A stretch of 64,000 nucleotides of DNA, from positions 124,001 to 188,000 of the forward strand of contig CAVXJZ010000002.1 of the NCBI GenBank assembly GCA_963762205.1, in the 5' to 3' direction. This document shows positions 14,742-28,493 of the stretch, piece by piece. The notes below the pieces were generated by a model. That model made no database searches and had not been told where the DNA came from. It was given only the letters and a program-made list of their open reading frames with translations. Made by a program: the position numbers and the translations under genes. Numbering within the stretch: position 1 is the stretch's first letter; each line of letters opens with the position of its first letter. Origin of the DNA: VRUE01 sp963762205 (lineage in GTDB: Bacteria; Actinomycetota; Thermoleophilia; Solirubrobacterales; 70-9).

Positions 14742-15342
14742 GGCCGGCGGCGCCGGCGGCCGAGGCCCGACTGGACGCCGGCGTTCTTCGACCGCTCGGT
14801 GCACGAGGTCGCCCGCGAGCTGGTCGGCTGCCGGCTCTTCTTCGACGGCTGCGGCGGCACGATCGTCGAGACCGAGAGCTACGAGCGCGACGATCCCGCC
14901 TGCCACGCCTACGTCGGCCTGACCGACGCGCACCGAGGTCCTCTTCGGCCCGCCGGGGCGCGCCTACGTCTACCTCTCCTACGGGATCCACAGCCTGCTC
15001 AACGTCGTCGCCGAACCCGAGGGCGAGGCGGCCGCGGTGCTGATCCGGGCGCTGGAGCCGACCGCCGGCCTGGAGGCGATGCGCGATCGCCGAGGCGAGC
15101 GCCCCGACGGCGAGCTCTGCTCGGGCCCCGGCAAGCTGACCGAGGCGCTCGGCATCGGGCTCGAGCGCAACGGCGCCGACCTCGGCCGCGATCCCTTCCT
15201 GCTGCTGCCGCCCGAGGGGCTGGCGCGGCGAGGTCGTCGCCGGCCCGCGGGTCGGCATCACCAAAGCGGTCGAGCGCCCTGGCGCTTCAGCGCCGCCGGC
15301 AGCCGCTTCGTCTCGCGGCCGCGGCCCGCTAGCCGGCGGTGA
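14738..15342 (+). CDS. 3-methyladenine DNA glycosylase, AAG/MPG family (frameshifted)
   Basis: Removes alkylated purines from DNA. Recognised from VARELVGCRLFFDGCGGTIVET-like start (VARELVGC, IVETESYERDDPACHA), the FGPPGRAYVYLSYGIHSLLNVV block that lines the active site, and LCSGPGKLTEALGI with VGITKAVERPWRF near the end. Extra bases lie near 14770, 14934, 15229 and 15271. The end overlaps the convergent PBP gene by about 14 bases. The order glycosylase-tyrS is also found in mycobacteria, which supports the call. Confidence 0.87.
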
Positions 15343-17556
15343 CGCCGCCGCCCCGGCGCCGCCGCCGCGATTCGGGCGCGGCTTCCGGAGCCGGCGCCGC
15401 TTCGGCTTCGGCTGCGGCTTCTTCGGCTGCCGGCTGCCGGTTCGCGCTGCTTCTTCGGGCGCCGCTTCGGCTTCCGCTTCGGTGGCGACGTAGGTTTCGC
15501 CTTCGGCTCGACGGATCCGCCGCGCTCGGCTTCGCGGCCTTGCTTCTTGGCCTTCTGTCTCGGCGACGTGGTTCGTCCTGATCTCCTCCCAGGCGGAGAT
15601 CACGCTGGCCCAGATCAGGGCCGGGAAGGTGCCGCCCATGGACCGGGCCGCCGTTGTAGAGGGTCGTCATCGGCGTCGTCGTGTCGGCGTAGCCGACCCA
15701 GACGCAGGCGGTGACTTCGTCGCGATGCCGCCGCAGAACCAGGCGTCGCCGTTGTTCTCGGTCGTCCCCGTCTTGCCCCACTGGCCTTCGGCGCCGATCT
15801 GGGCGTGCGTGCCGGTGCCGCTGGAGACGACCGTTTCGAGGATGCTCTTCGCCTCCTCGGCGGTGCCTTCGTCGATCACCTGGGTGTGGATCGAGTCGTT
15901 GTCGCCGCCCTTGATCGTCTTGCCGTCCTTGTCGGTGACCTGGGTGTAGGAGACCGGGCTGTCGCCCGGCTCGCGGGGCGAGGGTGCCGCTGACGCGGTC
16001 GCCGTCGTTGCCGAGGGTCGTGTAGGCGTAGGTCCAGCCGAGCGGGGTGACGCCTATCTTCCAGGCCGCCGAGCACCATCGCCGGGTTGGTCGAGATCGG
16101 GTCGCGTAGCCCATCTTGTGGATCGTCGCCGGCGATCGAGCTGGTGCGGTCGTGCGACCGTCTTCCCCTTCAGCCCTTCGAGCGCGAGCTGCGCGTAGAT
16201 CGAGTTGTCGGAGTAGGTCGTCGCGCAGATCGATCGAGCAGGAGCCGAGGTAGGCGTCCTCGTCGTTGTTGACTTCGAAGCGTTTCCTTGCCGTGCTTGC
16301 CGAAGTGGAAGGTCCGCGGTTCGGATGGGTAGACCGTTTCCGGGGAGATCCCCTCTTCGAGCGCCGTCAGCAGCGTGAAGGGCTTGATCGAGGAGCCGGG
16401 CTGGCGGTGGCCCTGGGTCGCCAGGTTGAACGGCTTGGTGTCGAAGTCGGGGCCGCCGACCATCGCCTTGATGCCGGCGTTGCTGGTTGTCGATCACGAC
16501 CACCGAGGCGGTCGCCGGCAGGTAGCCGAGGTAGGAGTTGACCGCTTCTTCGGCTGCTTCCTGCAGCTGCAGGTCGAGCGTCGACTTGACTTTGAGCCCG
16601 CCGAAGAAGGCCTTCGCGGCGCCGTAGCGTTCGACCAGCTGCTGGCGCAGGCAGGCGGTGAAGTAGGGCGCCTTGGAGTCGAGCGTCGGCGGTTCGATGT
16701 CGGCCGGCGAGGGCAGCGCCTGCTGGATGCCTTCGTCGAACTGCTCCTGGGTGATGTAGCCCTGTTCGTACATCTTTTCCAGCACCAGGTTGCGGCGGCC
16801 GAGGCGTTTTCGGGGTAGACCTTGGGGTCGTAGGCAGAGGGCGAGGCGATGACCGCGGCCAGCGTCGCCGCCTCCCAGGGCTCCAGCACCGAGGCGCAGG
16901 GCTCGGTCGTGGTGCCGCAGCCGGGGTGGGCGTCGCCGAAGTAGGTGCGCGCCGCCGCCTCGATCCCGTAGGCGCCCTCGCCGAAGTAGATCGTGTTCAG
17001 GTACTCGGTGAGGATCTTGTCCTTGCTCCAGTGCCGCTCGAGCCGGTAGGCGAGCGCCGCCTCGCGGAACTTCTCGAGGACGGTCCGGCTGCCCTGCGCT
17101 TCGAGCGCGTTCTTGACGAACTGCTCGGTGATCGTCGAGCCGCCCTGCTGGGCGCTCTGGCTGAGGATGTCCTTGACCAGGGCGCGGCCGATGCCCTGGA
17201 AGTCGACGCCGCTGTGTTCGTAGAAGCGGGCGTCCTCGATCGCGACCACCGCGTTCTTGACGTTTGGGCGAGATCTGGCCCGAGTTGAGCAGGATTTTGT
17301 TCTGGTCGCTGGTCAGGGTGCCGAGCGGCGCGCCGGTGGCGTCGAAGACCTCGCTGTTCTTCGACGCCTTGTACTGGGCGAAGTTGTAGATCGCCGGCAG
17401 GTCCTGGGAGACCGCGGCCATCATCCCGAAGACCATCGAGACCACGGCGAGGATGCCGAGCCCAGCAGGACGAAGAGGACGCGCAGCTTCTTCAGGCGCG
17501 GCTTGGTGCGTGTGGCCCGCCGAGAGGAGGCGGCAGTCTAGCATTGCGCCGCATGT
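15329..17556 (-). CDS. Class A penicillin-binding protein, transglycosylase/transpeptidase (frameshifted)
   Basis: Bifunctional peptidoglycan synthase. A basic N-terminus and one TM helix (LGILAVVSMVFGMMAAV) precede a GT51 domain with VAIEDARFYEHSGVDFQGIG and GGSTITEQFVKN. The transpeptidase has all three motifs: SSIK in GSSIKPFTLL, SDN in TYSDNSIYAQLALEG, and KTG in GKTGTTENNGDAW. A long low-complexity tail rich in Ala, Glu, Pro, Arg and Lys follows. Shifts are many, especially 16060-16270 and the tail; the stretch 16500-17250 reads cleanly. The N-terminal start is tentative and overlaps the divergent tyrS start. Confidence 0.88.
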
Positions 17557-18720
17557 CGGACCTGACGCGCAACGCGGTCGACGTGCTGCCCGAGGGCAGG
17601 CTGGCGGAGCAGCTCGCCGCGGGCCGGCCGCTGCGGGTGAAGCTGGGGATCGACCCGACCACCGCCGACATCCACCTCGGCCACACGGTCGTGCTGGAGA
17701 AGCTGCGCGAGTTCCAGGCAGGCCGGGCACACCGTCGTCCTGATCATCGGCGACTTCACGGCCCGGGTCGGCGACCCGAGCGGGCGCTCGAGCACAGCGG
17801 CCGCTGCCGCTCGCCGGAGGAGATCGAGGCCAACGCCGCCACCTACCAGGAGCAGGCCTTCAAGCTGCTCGACCGCGAGCGCACCGAGGTCCGCTTCAAC
17901 AGCGAGTGGCTGCGGATGGAGCCCGAGGCGCTGCTCGGGCTGCTGGCGACAGACGACGGTGGCGCGGCTGCTGGAGCGCGACGACTTCCAGAAGCGGCTG
18001 GCCGCCGGGCAGCCGATCGCGGCGCTGGAGCTGCTCTACCCGCTGCTGCAGGGCTACGACTCGGTCGCGGTCGAGGCCGACGTCGAGCTGGGCGGCACCG
18101 ACCAGAAGTTCAACCTGCTCTTCGGCCGCGACGTCCAGGGCGCCTACGGCCAGCAAGCCGCAGTCGATCCTGACGATGCCGATCCTGGTCGGCACCGACG
18201 GCGTCAGAAGATGAGCAAGTCGCTCGGCAACTACGTCGGCGTCACCGAGCCGCCGGAGGAGATGTTCGGCAAGCTGATGGGCGTCCCCGACGAGGCGATG
18301 GCCGAGTACTTCCGCCTGCTGCTCGGCGCCGAGCTGCCCGAGCGGCCCGCCGAACGAGGCCAAGCGCGAGCTGGCGCGGCGGATCGTCGACCGCTTCCAC
18401 GGCGAGGCGGCCGCGACCGGCGGCCGAGGAGCATTTCAACCGGGTCTTCGTCCGCCACGAGGCGCCCGAGGAGATCGAGGAGATCGAGCTCGCCGGGACC
18501 CGGCGACGACGGCGGACGTCGATCCACCTGCCGCGCCTGATCGGCGCCGCCTTCGAGATCAGCTCCAGCGAGGCGCGCCGCCTGCTCGAGCAGGGAGGGC
18601 GTCAAGCTCGACGGCGAGGCGGTCGCGCCCGGCGCCTCGAGATGCGCCCGCGAAGCGCTTGACGGCAGGGTGCTGCAGGTCGGCAAGCGCCGCTTCTCGT
18701 CTCTACGCAGCGCCGCCTGA
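17553..18720 (+). CDS. tyrS: Tyrosyl-tRNA synthetase (frameshifted)
   Basis: Class I synthetase charging tRNA-Tyr. It has the HIGH-equivalent HLGH in GIDPTTADIHLGHTVVLEKL, GGTDQKFNLLFGRD, and the KMSKS loop (KMSKSLGNYVG), then a C-terminal S4 RNA-binding domain (ARRLLEQGGVKLDGEAV). At least eight shifts interrupt the frame, one an extra C before GAGG at 18355. The ATG at 17553 is preferred to the TTG at 17544; a tagcat box lies 8 bases upstream. It ends only 40 bases before the rRNA promoter. Confidence 0.92.
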
Positions 18721-18760
18721 GCCCCGCGCCCGGGCACTAGGCAAACGTCCGCCGGAGCGC

Positions 18761-18766
18761 TATACT
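18761..18766 (+). promoter_or_regulatory. -10 box of the rRNA operon promoter
   Basis: TATACT about 70 bases upstream of the 16S processing stem, in the only gap between tyrS and the rRNA operon. No good -35 hexamer is visible. Confidence 0.55.
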
Positions 18767-18834
18767 CCCGCGTCCTTCTGGGGCTGCCCTGTGCCGTCCC
18801 GTGCGTGAAGAGCGGCGAGTCCCGCCGTCGAGGC

Positions 18835-18864
18835 GCAGCGGTCTTTGAAAACTGAGCAGCGTGC
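18835..18864 (+). other. 5' strand of the 16S precursor processing stem
   Basis: This segment (containing tttgaaaactgagcagcg) is complementary, with few mismatches, to 20625-20655 just after the 16S gene. The two sides would pair in the precursor and form an RNase III-type stem enclosing 16S rRNA. Confidence 0.75.
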
Positions 18865-19014
18865 ACTCCGTGGGCCCATCAACGGCCTGCGGAATGTTTG
18901 AGCCCGATCCATTCGGCGCGCCAGCGCGCCGGGTGGTCTGATTTACCCGTCATGCCGGTCGCCGAGTTTGTGTACCCGGTGGCCCGCCAGGCATGGCAAC
19001 TCTTTGTAGAAGTA

Positions 19015-20565
<1,551 letters not shown>

Positions 20566-20775
20566 AGGGAGATTATCTCTAGAACGTCGACCGGGCTCCC
20601 CAGTCGGCATCAAGTCAGCTGGCACGAACGCTGCTCAGTTTTGAGAGACCGCCGCGGAGATACCGCCGCGGTGTGCCTCGGTGGACCTTGAAAACTGCAC
20701 AAGGCCAATATGGCTTATTGAAATATGGGTAATTAATTACACGACCGGTACATGTATGTGTACCGGTCAGCTCAC
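20566..20775 (+). other. 16S-23S internal spacer without tRNA genes
   Basis: About 210 bases with no tRNA-Ile or tRNA-Ala. It holds the 3' side of the 16S stem (20625-20655), the 5' side of the 23S stem (20680-20708, containing ttgaaaactgcacaaggcc) and a perfect 10-bp hairpin gaccggtaca/tgtaccggtc (20743-20768). Confidence 0.85.
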
Positions 20776-23774
<2,999 letters not shown>

Positions 23775-23793
23775 GGATATTTTTACCTTCACA

Positions 23794-23822
23794 TTGGCCT
23801 TGTGCGGTTTTCAGGCTCCACC
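23794..23822 (+). other. 3' strand of the 23S precursor processing stem
   Basis: Complementary to 20680-20708 over 29 bases with about three mismatches, so it closes the stem around 23S rRNA. Confidence 0.75.
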
Positions 23823-23841
23823 GGGGCCGTCTCGCAAGATT

Positions 23842-23957
23842 TCCGGTGGCGCATAGCGAGTGGGAGACACCTCTTCCCATTCCGAACAGAGCAGTTAAGC
23901 CACTCAGCGCCGATGGTACTTGGGGGGCAACCCCCTGGGAGAGTAGGTCGCCGCCGG
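23842..23957 (+). rRNA. rrf: 5S ribosomal RNA
   Basis: About 116 bases. The terminal helix is tccggtggc at the 5' end against gtcgccgccgg at the 3' end, with the loop motif cccattccgaacagagcag characteristic of bacterial 5S rRNA. Confidence 0.95.
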
Positions 23958-23966
23958 TTTTTACTT

Positions 23967-23990
23967 CGAGCCCGACTCCGGTCGGGCTCG
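23967..23990 (+). terminator. Intrinsic terminator of the rRNA operon
   Basis: Perfect 10-bp stem cgagcccgac/gtcgggctcg with a tccg loop, followed by attcattt, nine bases after 5S. Confidence 0.85.
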
Positions 23991-24047
23991 ATTCATTTCG
24001 GGCCCGTGCCCGCCGACGCAGCTGAGATCAACCGCCGGCTCGCCCGC

Positions 24048-24257
24048 TCAGACGCCGCGGGCGGCAACGTCCCGCCCGCGGCCCGCAGAGCCACGGTGTC
24101 GGGTCCCTCGCCGCGCCGAGGTGCGGCTCCGCGACTCGCAGGCCGTGGAGGGGCGCTCGATCGGCTCGAGGCCGTACTCGCCGAGCGTGGCGAAGTCGAT
24201 CAGCAGGTCGGCGGCGTCTGTGAGCCGCGCTGCCAGTGTCGTCCTTGAATCGAACAT
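24048..24257 (-). CDS. Small hypothetical protein or gene remnant (69 aa)
   Basis: Only the first 34 residues (starting MFDSRTTLAARLTDAADLL, then IDFATLGEYGLEPIERP) look protein-like; the rest is Arg/Ser-rich and resembles a wrong frame. It could be the N-terminus of a truncated gene between the rRNA terminator and the hydrolase. No family is recognised. The 270 bases 23991-24268 contain nothing else that I can support. Confidence 0.3.
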   Translation of the reverse strand: MFDSRTTLAARLTDAADLLIDFATLGEYGLEPIERPSTACESRSRTSARRGTRHRGSAGRGRDVAARGV

Positions 24258-24268
24258 GGGTTCGCAAT

Positions 24269-25267
24269 CTAGGGACGTGGTCGGACGGGCTTCTCATTCT
24301 GCACGGCTTTTTGCAGCGCGCGCCCGGAGGCTCGGGCGGCGGCGAAGCCGAGCACCAGGCCGGCCGTCAGCGCCGGGCGCTCGACGTTGGGCGAGTGGCC
24401 GGCCCCTCTCACCAGACGTGTCCTGGAGCGCGGCAGCGCCGCGTAGGCGGCGAGCGCCTTACGCGGATCGTAGAGCTGCTCGTCGGCGCCGAAGATCGCG
24501 AGGAGGGAGACGCCGGCTCGCCGCAGCCTTCCGTCCAGCGGCTCCTCGGACACGTAGTCGTCCTCGGCCGGGGCGCTCTCGTCGTAGGACGTGTAGGTCT
24601 GCCTGCGGAAGTCCTCGACGAACTCGTCGGGAACGTCGTACCCGGGAGCGAACGCGGCGCCCAGGCCATCCTTCACGGCGAAGTCGGGGGTGACCCGCCA
24701 CAGAGCGGGCCCGAGCACGGGCAGGAAGGTGAGCTCCGCCGTGAGCGGCAATCCCTTCCTCTCGTAGTCGTCGTTGTTGGGAGCCTGGTCGACGATCACG
24801 AGCCTGGCGACGAGGTCGGGGGACTGCTCGGCGAGAGCCACCGCGACCGTGCCGCCCAGCGAGTGGCCGACGACGGTCGCGCCTTCGACCTCGAGCCGGG
24901 AGAGCGCTTCCGCGACCAGGTCCGCCTGATCCTCCATCGAGTACCCCGACGCCGGTTTCTCCGAGCCGCCGAAGCCGAGCAGGTCGACGGCGACGACCCT
25001 GTGGCGGCGTTCGAGCGCCGGCCTCATCCCGTCCCACCAGTCGATCGCACAGGTGAAGCAGTGGATGAGGACGATCGGGCTACCGTCGCGCGGCCCGCCC
25101 TCGGCGACCTGCAGGTCGCCGCCCTGCAGCTGCAGGATGCGTCCGCCCGGGACCGTCACCTCGGCGGGCTTCGTCTCCGCATCGGTGACGAGGGCGTTGA
25201 CGGCGACCAGCACAACCAGGACGACCGCAACTCCGATCAGGATCTTCCAGGCTTTCCGCATCACCAA
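24269..25267 (-). CDS. Membrane-anchored alpha/beta hydrolase
   Basis: An N-terminal TM helix (ILIGVAVVLVVLVAVNALV) is followed by an alpha/beta-hydrolase fold. The oxyanion HCFTCAID-type HG-like loop is at residues 68-76, the nucleophile elbow is GHSLGG, the acid is the Asp of IFGADEQLYD and the base the His of GAGHSPNVERP, so the triad is complete. A lid lies between residues 170 and 240. The substrate cannot be told; haloalkane dehalogenase, epoxide hydrolase or esterase are possible. Divergent from murA with about 150 bases between the starts. Confidence 0.85.
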   Translation of the reverse strand: MVMRKAWKILIGVAVVLVVLVAVNALVTDAETKPAEVTVPGGRILQLQGGDLQVAEGGPRDGSPIVLIHCFTCAIDWWDGMRPALERRHRVVAVDLLGFGGSEKPASGYSMEDQADLVAEALSRLEVEGATVVGHSLGGTVAVALAEQSPDLVARLVIVDQAPNNDDYERKGLPLTAELTFLPVLGPALWRVTPDFAVKDGLGAAFAPGYDVPDEFVEDFRRQTYTSYDESAPAEDDYVSEEPLDGRLRRAGVSLLAIFGADEQLYDPRKALAAYAALPRSRTRLVRGAGHSPNVERPALTAGLVLGFAAARASGRALQKAVQNEKPVRPRP

Positions 25268-25420
25268 TCCTCGCTCTTCGCTCGCTGCGCAGAGAACCAG
25301 AATTCGACGCCTGTCCGCTCCGCGCTCATCGCGGCCGTTACCCTAGCCGCAACCGAGCACGGAGCGGGCAGGCGTCCATCGCTGTCGTTCCACGCGCCGA
25401 GCAAAGCACGAGGACTGGAA

Positions 25421-26722
25421 ATGAGCGAGAAATTCGTCATCCGAGGGGGCCAGCCCCTCTCGGGAGAGATGACGGTCGCCGGCAACAAGAACGCGGCCCT
25501 GGCGATCCTCGCCGCCTGCCTGCTCACCGAGGAGGAGGTCCTCCTGCACCGGGTGCCGCGGATCCGCGACACCGAGGCCCAGATCGCGCTGCTCGAGCGG
25601 CTCGGGGTCGAGGCGACCTGGGTCGGCGACAACAGCCTGAGGCTCTGCGCGGCGCAGATCGGCGACGTGGCGGTGGACGAGGAGCTATCAGCGAAGATCC
25701 GCGCCTCCTTCCTGCTCGCGGGGCCGCTGCTCGCCCGATTCGGCGAGGTGCGAATGCCTCCGCCCGGGGGAGACTTCATCGGCCGCAGGCGCCTCGACGC
25801 CCATCTCGACGCCTTCGTGGACCTGGGCGCGCGGATCGAGGGCGACCGCTGGATCGAGCTGGCTGCCGGCCCGGACGGCCTGAGGGCCTGCGCGATCTTC
25901 ATGGACGAGCCGTCGGTGATGGGAACGGAGAACGCCCTGATGGCGGCGGCGCTGACCCCGGGGCCGACGACGATCTCCAACGCCGCCTGCGAGCCTCACG
26001 TCCAGGACCTGGCCCGTCTGCTGACGAGAATGGGCGCGGAGGTGGACGGCATCGGCTCCAACGTGATGACCATCCACGGCCGCGACGAGCTCGGTGGCGC
26101 CGAGCACACGATCTCCGCCGACCACATCGAGGTCGGCAGCTTCATGGCGCTCGCCGCGGCGACCGGCGGCGAGCTGCGAATCCGCGACGTCGAGCCCGGC
26201 GACCTGGTCAACGTCCGACGCCAGTTCGCCCGTCTCGGCCTGACCTCCAACGTCGACGATGGCGACGTCGTCGTCCCGCCCGGCCAGCGGCTGCAGGTCA
26301 GGGCCGACCTCGGCGACGCAATCCCGAAGATCGAGGACGGCCCCTGGCCGGCGTTCCCCGCCGACCTCACCTCGATCGCGCTCGCGCTCGCCACGCAGGC
26401 CGACGGCGAGGTCCTGATCTTCGAGAAGATGTTCGAGAACCGCCTCTTCTTCGTCGACAAGCTGGTCGCGATGGGCGCTCGGATCACGCTGTGCGATCCC
26501 CACAGGGTGATCGTCAGCGGTCCGAGCCGGCTTCACGGCGAACGCCTCGAGAGCCCCGACATCCGCGCCGGGATGGCGATGCTCATCGCCGCCCTCGCCG
26601 CCGACGGCGTGTCCGAGATCGGCAACATCGGGCAGATCGACCGCGGCTACGAGCAGATCGACTCGCGCCTGCGGGCGCTCGGGGCCCGGATCGAGCGGGT
26701 CTCCGCGGAGATTCCTGCATAG
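25421..26722 (+). CDS. murA: UDP-N-acetylglucosamine 1-carboxyvinyltransferase
   Basis: First committed step of peptidoglycan synthesis: transfers enolpyruvate from PEP to UDP-GlcNAc. It starts MSEKFVIRGGQPLSGEMTVA, with the invariant NKNAALA, and has the EPSP-synthase-like two-domain repeat through residue 433. The active-site loop reads PPPGGDFIGRRRLDAH; the residue that is Cys115 in E. coli is Asp here. Mycobacterial MurA has the same Asp and is resistant to fosfomycin, so intrinsic resistance is expected. The frame is clean, unlike everything upstream of the rRNA operon. Confidence 0.95.
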   Translation: MSEKFVIRGGQPLSGEMTVAGNKNAALAILAACLLTEEEVLLHRVPRIRDTEAQIALLERLGVEATWVGDNSLRLCAAQIGDVAVDEELSAKIRASFLLAGPLLARFGEVRMPPPGGDFIGRRRLDAHLDAFVDLGARIEGDRWIELAAGPDGLRACAIFMDEPSVMGTENALMAAALTPGPTTISNAACEPHVQDLARLLTRMGAEVDGIGSNVMTIHGRDELGGAEHTISADHIEVGSFMALAAATGGELRIRDVEPGDLVNVRRQFARLGLTSNVDDGDVVVPPGQRLQVRADLGDAIPKIEDGPWPAFPADLTSIALALATQADGEVLIFEKMFENRLFFVDKLVAMGARITLCDPHRVIVSGPSRLHGERLESPDIRAGMAMLIAALAADGVSEIGNIGQIDRGYEQIDSRLRALGARIERVSAEIPA

Positions 26723-26820
26723 GGCGTCCCAGGTCCAGGGCGGCGCCCCGGACGCGGAAGCGAGCGAGCAAGATTGCCGGTCGTTATGAGCGCGAGCGAA
26801 CGAGAGCAGACGAGGCGCGG

Positions 26821-27819
26821 ATGATCCACCCGATACCCCCGGGGACAAGAGACGTGCTGCCGGACGAGATGCGGGAGCTTCGCAAGCTCCACCGCGCCCT
26901 GATCGAGGTCTTCGAAGGGCGCGGCTACGGCGAGGTCGCGACGCCGGCGATCGAGTACGACGAGGTGCTCGCGCGCGGCGACGGCCGCTCGGGCGGCAGC
27001 GGCTACCGCTTCTTCGACGCGAGCGGCGAGCTGCTCTCGCTGCGCGCCGAAATGACCGTGCCGATCGCGCGGCTGGTCGCCAGCCGCTTCGCCGATGCGG
27101 AGGGGCCGGTGCGCCTCTGCTACCTCGCCAACTCGTTCCGCGCCGTGCGCCCGCAGCGCGGACAGATGCGCGAGTTCGTCCAGGCCGGCGTCGAGCTGAT
27201 CGGCCTCCCGGCGCCGGAGGGCACGGTGGAGGTCGTCGAGGTGCTCGGGGCGGCGCTCGAGGCCGCGGGACTGGATCGCGCGGTGATCGGGCTCGGCGAC
27301 GCCGACCTGTTCCGGCAGCTGCTGGCCGAGTACGGAGTCGAGGGCGAGGCGCGCGACTCGGTCCTCGAGCGCCTGGCGACGCACGACCTCGTCGGCCTCG
27401 AGGCGGAGCTGTCGGATCTCGACGGGATCAGTGAGGAGCAGCGCGAGACCTGCGTCGCCCTCTCCCAGCTGCGCGGTGGCCGCGAGGTGCTCGAGCAGGC
27501 CCGCTCCCTGGGCGGTCGCGCCGTCGAGAGGGCTACGGCCAGGATCGGCGAGACCTTCGAGGCGCTCGAGGCGCGGGGCGCCGCGGACCGCGTGCGCATC
27601 GACCTCGGCCTGCTCCGTGACCTCGGCTACTACAGCGGCGCGATCCTCGAGGTCTACGACCCGGCCCTCGGCCACGTGCTCGGCGGCGGCGGCCGCTACG
27701 ACGGGCTGCTGGAGCGCTTCGGCGTGCGGCGGCCCGCGGCGGGCTTCGCTCTCTATCTCGAGCGCGTCCACGTCGCCCAGATGGAGGAGGAGCCGCGCGA
27801 GGAGGAATCGGAGCGATGA
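26821..27819 (+). CDS. hisZ: ATP phosphoribosyltransferase regulatory subunit
   Basis: A HisRS-like protein without tRNA-charging function that activates and makes histidine-sensitive the short form of HisG. It begins IPPGTRDVLPDEMRELRKL, has the class II motif 2 region YLANSFRAVRPQRGQMREF and a C-terminal GYYSGAILEVY plus LGGGGRYDGLLERFG. At 332 residues it lacks the anticodon-binding domain of true HisS. It overlaps hisG by 4 bases (ATGA) and heads a seven-gene his run. Confidence 0.92.
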   Translation: MIHPIPPGTRDVLPDEMRELRKLHRALIEVFEGRGYGEVATPAIEYDEVLARGDGRSGGSGYRFFDASGELLSLRAEMTVPIARLVASRFADAEGPVRLCYLANSFRAVRPQRGQMREFVQAGVELIGLPAPEGTVEVVEVLGAALEAAGLDRAVIGLGDADLFRQLLAEYGVEGEARDSVLERLATHDLVGLEAELSDLDGISEEQRETCVALSQLRGGREVLEQARSLGGRAVERATARIGETFEALEARGAADRVRIDLGLLRDLGYYSGAILEVYDPALGHVLGGGGRYDGLLERFGVRRPAAGFALYLERVHVAQMEEEPREEESER

Positions 27820-28493
27820 GCGGGATCGCCGGCATGGGCGCCACCAAGGCCCACGGCCCGCTGAAACTGGCGGTGCCGCGCGGGGCCCTGCTCGAGGGGA
27901 CGCTCGACCTGCTCGACACGGCCGGCATCGACACCACCGCGGTGCGGGGCGAATCGCGGGCGCTGATCTTCCCCGGGGAGAACCTGACCCTGGTCACGAT
28001 GCGGCCGTCCGACGTCCCCACCTACGTCGAGGCGGGCGCCGCCGACATCGGCGTGACCGGCAAGGACGTCCTGCTGGAGCAGGCCGACCGGGTCGTCTAC
28101 GAGCTGCTCGACCTCGGCTTCGGCCGCTGCCGCATGGTGCTCGCCGGGCGCAAGGGCGACACCCGCCTGGGCGAGTCCGAGCGGCGGCTGGGAATGATGC
28201 GGATCGCGACCAAGTACCCGCGGATCGCGGAGCGCCACTTCGAGGGCACCGGCCGTCAGGTCGAGGTGATCGAGGTCAAGGGCTCGGTCGAGCTGGCGCC
28301 GCTGATCGGCCTCGGCGACGGGATCGTCGACCTGGTCGCCACCGGCCGCACCCTGGAGGAGAACGACCTCGAGGTGCGCGAGGAGATCGTCGAGTGCACC
28401 GCCCGGTTCATCGCCAACCGCGTGTCCCACAAGCTCCGCTCCGACGAGGTCGACGATCTGACCGCGAGGCTGCGCGAGGCGAGCGGGCGATGA
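27816..28493 (+). CDS. hisG: ATP phosphoribosyltransferase, short form
   Basis: Joins ATP and PRPP in the first step of histidine synthesis. At 225 residues it is the short form that needs HisZ. Motifs: KLAVPRGALLEGTLDLLD, DVPTYVEAGAADIGVTGKD, and the PRPP loop in DLVATGRTLEEN. The absence of the C-terminal regulatory domain agrees with the adjoining hisZ. ATGA overlaps at both ends indicate tight coupling. Confidence 0.94.
   Translation: MSGIAGMGATKAHGPLKLAVPRGALLEGTLDLLDTAGIDTTAVRGESRALIFPGENLTLVTMRPSDVPTYVEAGAADIGVTGKDVLLEQADRVVYELLDLGFGRCRMVLAGRKGDTRLGESERRLGMMRIATKYPRIAERHFEGTGRQVEVIEVKGSVELAPLIGLGDGIVDLVATGRTLEENDLEVREEIVECTARFIANRVSHKLRSDEVDDLTARLREASGR

Noticed and set aside
24236..25420. 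Extension of murA upstream to 24236
   Set aside because: The extra 395 residues are antisense to the hydrolase; MurA begins at 25421 with the normal N-terminus.
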